Below, in pieces: positions 53,459 to 62,130 of a DNA stretch of 64,000 bases. This DNA is from Bog-756 sp963806455 (GTDB taxonomy: Bacteria; Actinomycetota; Acidimicrobiia; Acidimicrobiales; RAAP-2): contig CAWDXZ010000005.1 of assembly GCA_963806455.1 (NCBI GenBank), forward strand, positions 124,001 through 188,000, in the 5' to 3' direction. The translations under genes were made by a program, and so were the position numbers. Position 1 is the first letter of the stretch, and each line of letters begins with the position of its first letter. The notes beneath the pieces were generated by a model. It saw only the letters and a list, made by a program, of their open reading frames with translations. It was not told the origin of the DNA and did not search any database.

Positions 53459-53554
53459 GTGCGAGCAGGTGCACCCCATTGAGTGGCGGGCTCATCCGTC
53501 AATCGAGTGCGAACAGGTGCACCCCATTGAGTGGCGGGCTCATCCGTCAATCGA
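53459..53554. repeat. 48-bp tandem duplication
   Basis: Two head-to-tail copies (53459-53506, 53507-53554) starting GTGCGAGCAGG/GTGCGAACAGG differ at a single base. Each contains nested inverted repeats (ATTGA...TCAAT and TGAG...CTCA). The surrounding 53273-53820 holds no gene I can support; 53308-53586 is open on the minus strand but mostly translates the repeat. Confidence 0.92.
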
Positions 53555-53820
53555 AACTCCGACGTCAATGAAGAAGCCTGGCACAAGGTGTGGCGGCGTC
53601 ACCGGGAGAACGGGACGAGACCCGGACGAGCGCTCGCGCCGGGGCTCGGTCACGTCGGGAGAAGAGGCCGGCGAGGTAGGGCGCCGACCGCTCGGCGGGC
53701 TCCGACGCTCTCCACAACGACGCGTGCGGGATGCCAACGACATGAGGGCATATCCCGACGACTACACAGCAATCCATCGTCGAGGTGTTCCACCGGCGGT
53801 ATGACAACAGCTGACGTAGT

Positions 53821-55590
53821 GTGTGCCACTATGCCGACAGGATCAGCGAGCACCTCCTGAGTCCTCGAGACGAGACCGGTGCTGGTCCTGACGGTGGCGT
53901 CGGCCCTGTCGCCGGTTCACGCCGACCTCCGGCCGGCAGGTCCCACCCGTTGCTCCGCATTTGGGCAGCATTCACCGGTGTCCTCTTCTTCCTCTTCGCA
54001 GCCTGGTCGCTGGCCACGCCCATCGGGGCAATCATCGACGAGCCGGCTCAACTCGTGAAAGCGGCGTCGGTGGTGCGCGGCGAGATCAATGGACCCACCC
54101 TCACCCAGGAATCGGAGGGTCGACTGTCCGCCTCAGACCGAAAGAGCTTGCTTTATTGCGATTTGATTTCGGGCTCTGCCAATTGTGACGAAGCGGTCTC
54201 TGTCGTAAGGGTTCCACAGAGCTTTGCGACCTTCCAAGCAAACTGTTACTCCATCGTGCCGTGGTGCAATCATGGATTGCGAGGCTCTGGCGCGGACACG
54301 CCGGCAGCCACCTATGTCGGGCACTATCCTCCGCTCTACTACTCCATCGTCGGACTTCCTTCGCTTGTCTGGCATTCGGACGTCGCCGTCTATCTGATGC
54401 GTCTATTGGGTTGCCTATTGAACGCATTGTTTCTCGGACTTGCTCTCTCGCTGGCCAAAGTCTGGTCTCGGTCGAGCCTGCTGCTGCTGGCCATCGCGTT
54501 GGCAGCCACTCCGATGGTGTTCATTGTCGGGTCAGTCGTCAATCCCAGTGGCCTCGAGGTCTCCACCGCAATCTGCGTCTGGACCGGTGGTCTCATCCTC
54601 GTACTCGAGTGGGCGCATGGACCCCCGCGCAGCTTGGTCGCCGCCACGGGTACCGCCGCGGTGGTGATGGTGCTCACGCGCGGACTATCGCCCCTTTGGT
54701 TGGCGATCATTGTCATTTCACTGGCTGTGCTCGCCCCTCGTTCTCTGTCATCGTTGATCCGGTGCCGGAGTATTCGCACGGGGGCAGGGGTGGTGTCATT
54801 CGCTGGAACAATGGCCGTCCTTTACATCCTTTGGGCCCATACCCTCACCGTGCTTCCAATAGGCCAGCCTGTCCCTGCGGGTACGTCCCGGTGGGGTGTC
54901 GTCAACCTTGCCCTCAAACGGACGGACCTGCTGGTCCAGCAGCTTGTTGGATCGTTCAGTTGGAACTCGCCCCTGTTTGTGGTGGCATTGTGGCTGCTCT
55001 CAGTGTCGGTGATCGTCGCACTCGGAGTGGCCACGAGCATGCGACGCCATTCGCTGGTGATCCTTGCACTTATATTCGTGTCCGTTGCCTTACCCACGGT
55101 GGTGATGGTGTCTCAAGCCAAGCGAGATGGCATCGTGTGGCAAGCTCGGGACGGTTTCCCCCTTTATGTCGGAATTCTCCTCGTGGCAGGAGCCGTTGCA
55201 GGTCGTAATGAGCAGGTACAGGCGAAGTCTGTCATCGGACCCATCGCCGGATGGGTAACTCGAAGGATGGTCATCCTCGTAGTTCTCACCGTGGCAGTCG
55301 CGCAGCTTGTTGACTTCGCCTGGGGTCTTCGGACCTACACCGTTGGAGCGCTCGGGACAATCAACGCCTTTGCCCGCGTACCTGGAGGATGGAGTCCTCC
55401 CGGATCATCTATCTTCCTGGCCGCTGTCGCGACAATCGCCACTGCGATCTATTGCTGGCTCATCCTGCGCATGAGCCGCCCATTGGACACCGTTGGGCCA
55501 GTGCCTTCGCCCGGGGCCTGCGGTCCCGGCGACGACATTGCCTCCTACCGTGAGTCACCAGAAAGCTTGAGCCTGACCCGAGGCGGCTAA
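53821..55590 (+). CDS. DUF2142 polytopic membrane protein
   Basis: 589 aa, about twelve membrane helices. PIGAIIDEPAQLVKAASVVR after the first helix and GSVVNPSGLEVSTAICVW in the middle are DUF2142 signatures; the family is thought to be GT-C-like and to sit in surface-polysaccharide loci. The big first loop contains four Cys (YCDLISGSANC, ANCYS, PWCNHG). Base composition is lower in GC than the core genes. The GTG start at 53821 lacks a clear ribosome site. Confidence 0.8.
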   Translation: MCHYADRISEHLLSPRDETGAGPDGGVGPVAGSRRPPAGRSHPLLRIWAAFTGVLFFLFAAWSLATPIGAIIDEPAQLVKAASVVRGEINGPTLTQESEGRLSASDRKSLLYCDLISGSANCDEAVSVVRVPQSFATFQANCYSIVPWCNHGLRGSGADTPAATYVGHYPPLYYSIVGLPSLVWHSDVAVYLMRLLGCLLNALFLGLALSLAKVWSRSSLLLLAIALAATPMVFIVGSVVNPSGLEVSTAICVWTGGLILVLEWAHGPPRSLVAATGTAAVVMVLTRGLSPLWLAIIVISLAVLAPRSLSSLIRCRSIRTGAGVVSFAGTMAVLYILWAHTLTVLPIGQPVPAGTSRWGVVNLALKRTDLLVQQLVGSFSWNSPLFVVALWLLSVSVIVALGVATSMRRHSLVILALIFVSVALPTVVMVSQAKRDGIVWQARDGFPLYVGILLVAGAVAGRNEQVQAKSVIGPIAGWVTRRMVILVVLTVAVAQLVDFAWGLRTYTVGALGTINAFARVPGGWSPPGSSIFLAAVATIATAIYCWLILRMSRPLDTVGPVPSPGACGPGDDIASYRESPESLSLTRGG

Positions 55591-55744
55591 TTGGGTCCGG
55601 ACAGTCATCCGGGAGCGACCGGAGACCGCAGACTCGTCACCCCCACCGTTCGGCGAATTGGGACGGAATCGGCACGTCGAAAGATGAGGCCGAGGTCCCG
55701 TCAGTCCCTAGTCCACCACGCAAATCGGCCGACCAGGACTGGGT

Positions 55745-57139
55745 TCAATCAGTGGACGCAACACCGGTCTCTTGTTGAGATCGTAGGTCCTGATCGAGCG
55801 TCTCCGCTGGCGTCTTCCAACCGAGTGTCTTGCGGGGCCTCGTGTTGAGCGCGTGAGCAACGGCTTCGATCTCTTCGGCGCTCCATCGAGATAGGTCGGT
55901 GCCCTTTGGGAAGTACTGACGAAGCAGGCCATTGGTGTTCTCGTTCGTCCCGCGCTGCCACGGACTGCGCGGGTCGGCGAAGTAGACGGGGAGACCTGTC
56001 TCGATTGTGAATTGGGCGTGTGCCGACATCTCCTTGCCGCGGTCCCATGTCAACGATCGGAGCAGTTGTTCGGGAAGCGTGGTGATCGTTGACGCGAGAG
56101 CGTCCTTCATCGTGTTTGCTCCATAGCCGGCGAGCGCCGGCCCGTTCTTAGGTGCGTGCTTGTGGCGATAGCCCTCCTCGCGAGGAAGATGGATCAACAT
56201 CGTGAACCTGCTCGTGCGCTCGACGAGTGTTCCGATTGCGGAGCGTTCCAACCCGATAAGAAGGTCCCCTTCCCAGTGCCCAGGCACAGCGCGATCTTCG
56301 GCCTCGGGCGGGCGCTCGCTGATCATGACCTCGGGCGTGACATGTGCCCAGGCTTGGCGTCTCGCTCTGCTCCGCGGAACACGAAGAGCACGGCCGGTGC
56401 GCAGGCAGGCGACCAACTCGCGCTTGAGGGCACCGCGGCTTTGGACGTAAAGGGACTGGTAGATCGCCTCGTGGCTAATCCGCATAGAAACATCATGGGG
56501 GAAATCGACCTCGAGTCGGTTCGCGATCTGCTCGGGGCTCCAAGCGCTGACCCAGCGGCGATCCTTTCGGTGTGGCTTGCCTCTGCCCTTCCATGGTGCA
56601 GTGGCGGGACCTTCAACAGGAGTTCCGTCCGGGCGGTGGACCCGACCAGCTAGCCGCTCCTGCACGTAGTGGCGCAGCGGATCGTTGGTGAGGAGCTTGG
56701 CAGTCTTTGGACGCCGGGCCACGAGCTCGGCCTTCCATTGAGCCACCGATGCTCGGTATTCGAGTTTGCCGCCTCGAGTGGCAGCGTTACGACGGAGTTC
56801 CCTCGAGATCGTCGAAGGTTCCCGCCCCAGTTGCCGACCGATCTCTCTGATCCCAGCTCCTTGCGCCTTCAAGATCGCGATCTCTTCCCGTTCATGAAAG
56901 GACAGATAGCGGCCGGTGGTTGGTGACAGATCGATTGGCATGCCGCCACGATGCCGGAACCAGCGAGCACCCACTGCCGGAGACACGCCGACGGTGCTTG
57001 CGGCCGCGTCGGTCGTGATCCCCGTGGCGATCTGACGCCAAAACTTCTGTTCGACCTCCCGCCGAAGGGACGGTGCCCCCGGAGACTTCATGAGGGATCG
57101 CCCCGTCAACTCCTTCATCCACCCAGCTGGCCTGCCCAT
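55745..57139 (-). CDS. IS30-family transposase
   Basis: About 464 aa from ATG 57139 (MGRPAGWMKELTGR), preceded by GGAGGT; the frame is open to 57358. The N-terminal HTH contains SFHEREEIAILKAQGAGIRE and IGRQLGREPSTISRELRRN, and the C-terminal DDE domain has GHWEGDLLIG, TWDRGKEMSAH and GTNENTNGLLRQYFPKGTD, all IS30 hallmarks. No stop or frameshift interrupts it, so it may be active. I could not find convincing terminal inverted repeats in the flanks, so element ends are not given. Confidence 0.92.
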   Translation of the reverse strand: MGRPAGWMKELTGRSLMKSPGAPSLRREVEQKFWRQIATGITTDAAASTVGVSPAVGARWFRHRGGMPIDLSPTTGRYLSFHEREEIAILKAQGAGIREIGRQLGREPSTISRELRRNAATRGGKLEYRASVAQWKAELVARRPKTAKLLTNDPLRHYVQERLAGRVHRPDGTPVEGPATAPWKGRGKPHRKDRRWVSAWSPEQIANRLEVDFPHDVSMRISHEAIYQSLYVQSRGALKRELVACLRTGRALRVPRSRARRQAWAHVTPEVMISERPPEAEDRAVPGHWEGDLLIGLERSAIGTLVERTSRFTMLIHLPREEGYRHKHAPKNGPALAGYGANTMKDALASTITTLPEQLLRSLTWDRGKEMSAHAQFTIETGLPVYFADPRSPWQRGTNENTNGLLRQYFPKGTDLSRWSAEEIEAVAHALNTRPRKTLGWKTPAETLDQDLRSQQETGVASTD

Positions 57140-57465
57140 CGGCACCTCCATCATCGAGGTGTTGCGACGACCAATTGAATTCACCAGGTCCCCCGGATTC
57201 TCATTCCACCGAGGCCGATCGCCGGTGACCATCGCCAACCGGATTGGCTCACCGGTCGGCCGAAGCGCATGACGAGTGGTACCGGAATCGGCCTGGTCAA
57301 GTCCACTCAGGTCTGAGAACTTCAACTCGGCGACAACGGCTTCGGCGTAGATCGTCAAATTGGACTACGACGTCAGATGGTCAAATTGGAGGAGATTCAT
57401 CGGCAGAAACACTGCGGGTTGCTGTTTCAAGACACGGCGAGGCGGGCTCTCAGGTCGCTCCAAGG

Positions 57466-57548
57466 TTAGAGAGAAAAAGTCATGCAACGGAGTCGCGAGG
57501 CTAGCCCTTCGAGGGCCTTTCGATCGGCAGCTTCTCGGTTCTCTCTAA
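57466..57548 (+). promoter_or_regulatory. Inverted-repeat leader upstream of the sulfoquinovose synthase gene
   Basis: TTAGAGAGAA (57466-57475) is perfectly complementary to TTCTCTCTAA (57539-57548), 63 nt apart; inside lies a smaller hairpin GCCCTTCGAGGGC followed by CTTTCG. The second arm ends 29 bp before the ATG. The direct repeat GTCAAATTGGA (57354-57364 and 57380-57390) lies further upstream. It could be a folded 5' leader or an operator pair; 57140-57577 otherwise holds no gene. Confidence 0.45.
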
Positions 57549-57577
57549 GGTAATGCATCACTGGAAGGGGGATGGGC

Positions 57578-58813
57578 ATGAGGATATTGGTACTCGGGGG
57601 CGACGGTTATCTCGGATGGCCGACCGCGCTGTATCTCTCCCGGCGTGGTCACCAGGTGGGAGTGGTCGACAACTTCGCCCGCCGGGGCTACGACCTCGAG
57701 ATGGGTGTCGACAGCCTGGTGCCGATCGCCAGCCTGCAGCGGCGCATCCGCTGCTGGCGGGACATCTCCGACCTGACCATCGACCTGTTCGTGGGCGACC
57801 TCACCGACCCGGCCTTCGTCGGCACCACGCTGAGCTCGTTCCAGCCCGACGCCGTCGTCCATTTCGCCGAGCAGCGCTCGGCCCCGTACTCGATGATCGA
57901 CCGGCAGCACGCCGTCTACACCCAGGTCAACAATGTCGCCGGCACGCTCAATCTGCTCTACGCCATCGCCGAGCAGGACCGGGACATCCACCTGGTGAAG
58001 CTGGGCACGATGGGCGAGTACGGCACGCCCAACATCGACATCGAGGAAGGATTCATCGAGATCACCCACCGGGGCCGCACCGACGTCCTGCCCTACCCGA
58101 AGCAGCCCGGTTCCTTCTACCACCTGTCCAAGGTGCACGACAGCGCCAACATCATGTTCGCCTGTCGCATCTGGGGGATCAGGGCCACCGATCTCAACCA
58201 GGGCATCGTCTACGGGCACGACACCGAGGAGACCCTGTTGCACCCCGACCTCGCCACCCGCTTCGACTACGACGGCGTGTTCGGGACGGTGCTCAACCGG
58301 TTCTGCGTGCAGGCCGTCACCGGCCACCCGCTCACCGTCTACGGCGCCGGTGGCCAGACCCGGGGGATGTTGAACATCCTCGACACGCTGGCCTGCGTCG
58401 AACTGGCCCTGGAGAGCCCGGCCGAGCAGGGCGAGTTCCGGGTGTTCAACCAGTTCACCGAGTCCTTCTCGGTGGCCGAGATGGCCGAGATGGTGGTCGC
58501 CGAGTTCGCCGGTGACGCGGTGATCGAGCACTGGACCGATCCGCGGGTGGAGAAGGAGGACCACTACTACCGGGCGGCGCACACCAAGCTCCTCGACCTC
58601 GGCCTGGTGCCCCACCTGCTCACGTCGGCGGTCGTCCAGTCCATCCTGGCCGTGGCCGACAGGTTCAAGGGCCACGCCGACATGGAGGCCATCCGGCCCA
58701 CGGTGGAGTGGCGGAGCACGGCCAGCGATCTGGTCACCTCCGGGGCGTCGCCCACACCAGCGAAGTACGACAAAGACCCGCGGCCTCAACATGATGGAGC
58801 GACCGTGGAATAG
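57578..58813 (+). CDS. sqdB: UDP-sulfoquinovose synthase (SQD1/SqdB-type epimerase-fold enzyme)
   Basis: 411 aa, an extended SDR that makes UDP-sulfoquinovose from UDP-glucose and sulfite, for sulfolipid (SQDG) or sulfated glycans. NAD loop GGDGYLG (residues 7-13); EQRSAPYSMIDR (98-109); KLGTMGEYGTPNIDIEEG (141-158) with Thr144; YHLSKVHDSANI with Tyr181 and Lys185. These match the catalytic Thr145, Tyr182 and Lys186 of plant SQD1 within one residue. ATG 57578 is preferred over 57572 because GGAAGGGG then sits at the right distance. The sulfoquinovosyltransferase partner (SqdX/SqdD) is not in the window. Confidence 0.88.
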   Translation: MRILVLGGDGYLGWPTALYLSRRGHQVGVVDNFARRGYDLEMGVDSLVPIASLQRRIRCWRDISDLTIDLFVGDLTDPAFVGTTLSSFQPDAVVHFAEQRSAPYSMIDRQHAVYTQVNNVAGTLNLLYAIAEQDRDIHLVKLGTMGEYGTPNIDIEEGFIEITHRGRTDVLPYPKQPGSFYHLSKVHDSANIMFACRIWGIRATDLNQGIVYGHDTEETLLHPDLATRFDYDGVFGTVLNRFCVQAVTGHPLTVYGAGGQTRGMLNILDTLACVELALESPAEQGEFRVFNQFTESFSVAEMAEMVVAEFAGDAVIEHWTDPRVEKEDHYYRAAHTKLLDLGLVPHLLTSAVVQSILAVADRFKGHADMEAIRPTVEWRSTASDLVTSGASPTPAKYDKDPRPQHDGATVE

Positions 58814-58993
58814 CGGTCGTGGTGACACGTCCGCGACAGTTGGCATCCGGATCGGTCGAGACAGCTGCGCGGGAACTCCGAGCAGTCCAATCGAGACCAA
58901 AAAAAGGCAACGCAGCTCCACGCCATTTGCGATCGACTATGACGCAATTGGGATGCGTGCTCCTGTGCCGAACAGTGGAGGGGTGGAATTGAA

Positions 58994-60508
58994 TTGAGAG
59001 TTCTGCGACGGAGCGGCCCTTTCGCCGTGCTGGTCGTCGGGCTGGCGGTGTTCGGTTTGGCCGGGTGCACACGCTTCGGCGCAACGCTTTCTCGCCCATC
59101 CGACCCAGTGGTGCTCGATGGGAGCGCCTTACCCAAGCTCCTCGGTACCGACCCGATGCACGTTGTGGGCTTCGCATGGGACGGGAGCCTGTGGCATCAG
59201 ATTCCGGTACAAGTCGACCAGCGCGACTATGTGAGCCCAGGCGTGATCTACCACCTCCCACCGTCGAGCTATCCAGACCTGTACGGGACAACGACGCCGT
59301 ACAAGGTCCTGGTGTACACACCACCGGCGAGCCTCTCGACGGGCTATACGTCGGCGGGAACCTACACTCCACCGGACTCGGATCCGATGTTCGATGCCAA
59401 TGACGAACTGTCGTTCCTTGCCGCCGACACCGGCGAGCAAGCCGGCGGTGCCGTCGCCGACCCGACCGGAGTCGACAAGGCGACGCGTGAGGAGGTGAAA
59501 GCCAGCGACCCGCTGGCTCCCTCTGAGTTCGGATACGTGTACCTCTTTCACAGCAAGAAGCTCACCGGGGGAGGCGCCGGTTCTGACGGAGTCAACTACA
59601 ACTTCAGTCTCGACTCGGGCTCCTATACGGCGACCTACAAGATGGGCACGGGCTCACTGGCTCCCAACAACACATGGGGCTTCAATCCAGAACACTCCAC
59701 TGTCTCGACTCCGTCATACAGCCTGCAACTCGGAGACCGGTGGCTGAACAACGGATTGGCGATTACCCAAGCTGGCGCTACCGGGACCAACATCCTTGAT
59801 CGCACTCACTACTACGTGACCAACACGTGTAGCCGCAGCGAGGACACGTTCGATGGCGGCGCCGACAACCCCGGTGAGGGTGCCTTCGTTGTGAACATAT
59901 CGGGGCCGGTGCGAGCCATCCGCTCCTATATCGGGGCCAACAGCTACAAGTACACTGTCAACACGGATATCTTCTATCCCGATCGCCAGGACACTGTCAC
60001 CGAGTTGCGGGGCCACGCCGGGCTCCCCGGATACGGAAGTGCCGATGACTTCGCCACGGGCACGACAGGGCTGACCTATTCGGACCCGCTCAACACCGGC
60101 GTTCCCATCGACGGAGTACCCGACGCAGTTACGCCCATCACGTTTACTACCGGATCAACTGCTCCAGCTACGTGGCAGATGGTCTCAGGGGCGCAAGGCT
60201 CACTGGTCACCGTGCGCACCCTCGATACCGACATCAGCGGATTGAACGTCTCCACGGTGTATCAGGACCAGAACCCGGCGTCTCCTCCGCAGTGCACCGG
60301 TGATGCCGCTGCCTGGGGTCAAAACGGTATGGACCTCACGTCGCCAGTGGGCTCTGTTCCGGTGACCGATCCAACGCTTACGGCCACTCCGGCGTCCCTC
60401 GTGCTTCATCGGTACCGCTACTTCGAAGCGCCCAACCTTCCGTCAGCTACCGCGGCTGCCATCGACACACAGGCCCGCACGCCGCTTCAAACAGTGGTCA
60501 ACGGCTGA
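58994..60508 (+). CDS. Large lipoprotein, function unknown
   Basis: 504 aa from TTG 58994, with GGAGGGG upstream. The signal ends in the lipobox VFGLAGC (Cys25). The N-terminal mature part WDGSLWHQIPVQVDQRDYVS resembles a stretch seen in several secreted proteins of unknown role ('IPVQVDE/Q'); the rest is beta-rich and Gly/Thr/Asn-rich. Only a few Cys are present, and no catalytic motif is visible. It may belong to the envelope-glycan set with the preceding synthase. Confidence 0.65.
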   Translation: MRVLRRSGPFAVLVVGLAVFGLAGCTRFGATLSRPSDPVVLDGSALPKLLGTDPMHVVGFAWDGSLWHQIPVQVDQRDYVSPGVIYHLPPSSYPDLYGTTTPYKVLVYTPPASLSTGYTSAGTYTPPDSDPMFDANDELSFLAADTGEQAGGAVADPTGVDKATREEVKASDPLAPSEFGYVYLFHSKKLTGGGAGSDGVNYNFSLDSGSYTATYKMGTGSLAPNNTWGFNPEHSTVSTPSYSLQLGDRWLNNGLAITQAGATGTNILDRTHYYVTNTCSRSEDTFDGGADNPGEGAFVVNISGPVRAIRSYIGANSYKYTVNTDIFYPDRQDTVTELRGHAGLPGYGSADDFATGTTGLTYSDPLNTGVPIDGVPDAVTPITFTTGSTAPATWQMVSGAQGSLVTVRTLDTDISGLNVSTVYQDQNPASPPQCTGDAAAWGQNGMDLTSPVGSVPVTDPTLTATPASLVLHRYRYFEAPNLPSATAAAIDTQARTPLQTVVNG

Positions 60509-60632
60509 TTCCCTTCTGGGCAATCGTTACCTGCACCAATTTTGCAGCATCGTTTGAATTCGGTGACTGGGGAGGCCAACCTAGGTTTAGCGAGCGATCC
60601 TCAGACCACAGGTAGGTGTCGCGTCTGCTCAC

Positions 60633-60788
60633 GCCTCCGTACTGGGCAAGCCAGCGGTGCCAGGTCGACTCGGCGATCTGCAGATGCCGGCACACCTCGT
60701 CGAGTCCGGTGCCGCCGGCCAAGAGCTTGTTGCGCTCGGCGATCTTGCGGATGATCTGGTCGGGGGTATGTCTCCGGCGTATGGCCAT
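60633..60788 (-). pseudogene. IS3-family transposase orfA, 5' fragment
   Basis: ATG 60788, with an intact GGAGGA ribosome site, starts MAIRRRHTPDQIIRKIAERN ... STWHRWLAQYGG, the HTH of IS3-type OrfA proteins. After 52 residues the similarity stops and the frame continues into unrelated sequence to 60498. No orfB follows, so this is a remnant of a deleted insertion sequence. It is unrelated to the complete IS3 element at 62119. Confidence 0.75.
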
Positions 60789-61052
60789 GGTGCGGTCCTC
60801 CTTCGCTCCAGTTTGGAGCATCGGACCCGCACAACGTCTCGACCACTACCGGGGGATCAGCTCACCTACAGCATCGAATAGAGCTTCGAGGCTCACAGCT
60901 CAGGTGGATCCATCGGCTCGGCGGACTGATCCACGAGTATCGCCCGGTCGGGGCTGTAGATGACATTCTTGCACCGAAAGGGTAGCTCCTCGGGAACCGT
61001 AAGAAACGAACGACTATCGTGCGGTTCGGGAACATTTCAAAAGGCGGACAGG

Positions 61053-61337
61053 ATGCCAAGACGGGTCTTGTTGATCGCAGTACTCTTCCTATCCGCCCTG
61101 CTGCTAGGTCTTCCATCCGGCCAGGCAAGAGCTAGCAGTATGTACAGCACTTTCACAGGCATCGCGGGCAAGTGCATCGACAACCTGAACAGCGCAACGA
61201 CGAACAACAATTCGGTCGGGCTTTACACGTGCGACAAGACGGGTGCCCAGGCTTGGACGGTAGACGCCACCGGTAGCTGGCCGGGAACGATCGTGAACAG
61301 TAATGGGGCTCTTCCGGTTTCACTGGGGACGGGTTGA
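61053..61337 (+). CDS. Secreted ricin-B-type lectin fragment (truncated)
   Basis: 94 aa from ATG 61053 (AGGCGGAC upstream). A signal peptide (RRVLLIAVLFLSALLLGLPS) is followed by GIAGKCIDNLNSATTNNNSV and GLYTCDKTGAQAWTVDATG, the first subdomain of a ricin-type beta-trefoil. The other two subdomains are missing: the frame stops at 61337 and downstream DNA is unrelated. Either a lone QxW module or, more likely, a gene cut by rearrangement near the IS remnants. Confidence 0.65.
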   Translation: MPRRVLLIAVLFLSALLLGLPSGQARASSMYSTFTGIAGKCIDNLNSATTNNNSVGLYTCDKTGAQAWTVDATGSWPGTIVNSNGALPVSLGTG

Positions 61338-61428
61338 CGTGATCCGTGGCGGTCGGATCGTCGTGGGCCACCGGACACCGCCGGCGTGGAGGAGCACTCG
61401 GAGCTTGTAGTGCTCGCTGGTCGGGAAG

Positions 61429-61596
61429 ATGGCAGCGGCGAGGATGACCCCCCGGGAATTCCAGCGCAGGATCTCCGGTTGGCGGCCGATAAGGGGCGAG
61501 CGATTCCTCGCCGACCCGAACCGGGTCCTGACAGTGCTCGAAGCCAGGCGGGCGGGGGAACAGGAACTCTTCATCTACGAGAGCGGACGGTCGTGA
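61429..61596 (+). CDS. Small candidate protein (55 aa) upstream of HNH-like gene
   Basis: ATG 61429 opens a frame whose product reads MTPREFQRRISGWRPIRGER, then VLTVLEARRAGEQELFIYES. Amphipathic, with protein-like composition. Its stop overlaps the next ATG by one base (TGATG at 61594), typical of coupled genes. GGAAG directly abuts the ATG, so the ribosome site is doubtful; an upstream stop at 61408 limits the frame. No family is recognised. Confidence 0.4.
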   Translation: MAAARMTPREFQRRISGWRPIRGERFLADPNRVLTVLEARRAGEQELFIYESGRS

Positions 61597-61943
61597 TGCG
61601 GGCACACGACTGGCCTTGTGTATTCAGCGGTTTCCCCGCAGACCACCTCCATCGTCAGGCGGGTACGGGGTCTGATGGAAACTACCTCTTCCCCAAGTTG
61701 GTGGTTCCTGTTATCAGGACACAGCACCTACTCGATCATCAGGCTTGGCGAGTGGCCGGCGTCAGGGACGGTCTGGACGGAGATCCGGCCCACCTCTTCC
61801 TCATCCGCTTAGGACTGTCTTCGGTACGCCTGGGCGAGTATCACCACCCCGGATACGTCACCCTTCCGACCTTCCCCGTCATCGAGCAGGGTCATGCGCT
61901 CATCAGTACTGGCCGCTCACTCCAGCAAGGGAGCGATCGATGA
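61596..61943 (+). CDS. Degenerate HNH-like zinc protein (115 aa)
   Basis: MRAHDWPCVFSGFPADHLHR, then AGTGSDGNYLFPKLVVPVIRTQHLLDHQ, follows the plan of the C..C..P.DH.HH..G...DG.YLDP..VVP.C..HH..vH HNH-type proteins common in actinobacterial prophages, but two zinc cysteines appear replaced (Ser in CVFS, Ile/Arg in VIRTQH). It is therefore probably inactive or repurposed. It overlaps the preceding small ORF by one base. Confidence 0.5.
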   Translation: MRAHDWPCVFSGFPADHLHRQAGTGSDGNYLFPKLVVPVIRTQHLLDHQAWRVAGVRDGLDGDPAHLFLIRLGLSSVRLGEYHHPGYVTLPTFPVIEQGHALISTGRSLQQGSDR

Positions 61944-62130
61944 CGGCGTGCCGGGTCGCAACCTTTGTCGCCCTCGGCGATCGGGAGTTCGCCGGACCCT
62001 CCGGTATGGCCATGTCGGACCCAGATCCGTCCACGGTGCCGCCTGCCGTATGTATGGTTGCTCCCGATACGAGGACAACCACACGGACTTTCAGGAAACC
62101 GGAACCTGTCAAGCGATTTGAGACACTTTC

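Noticed and set aside
57509..57533. Rho-independent terminator within the sqdB leader
   Set aside because: The GCCCTTCGAGGGC hairpin has only a 5-bp stem and a weak, interrupted T tract (CTTTCG); described instead as part of a possible leader structure.
55591..57540. Terminal inverted repeats of the IS30 element
   Set aside because: The only shared sequence, AGTGGAC at 55752-55758 versus GTCCACT at 57300-57306, is 7 bp with poor extension and could be chance, so no element boundaries were assigned.
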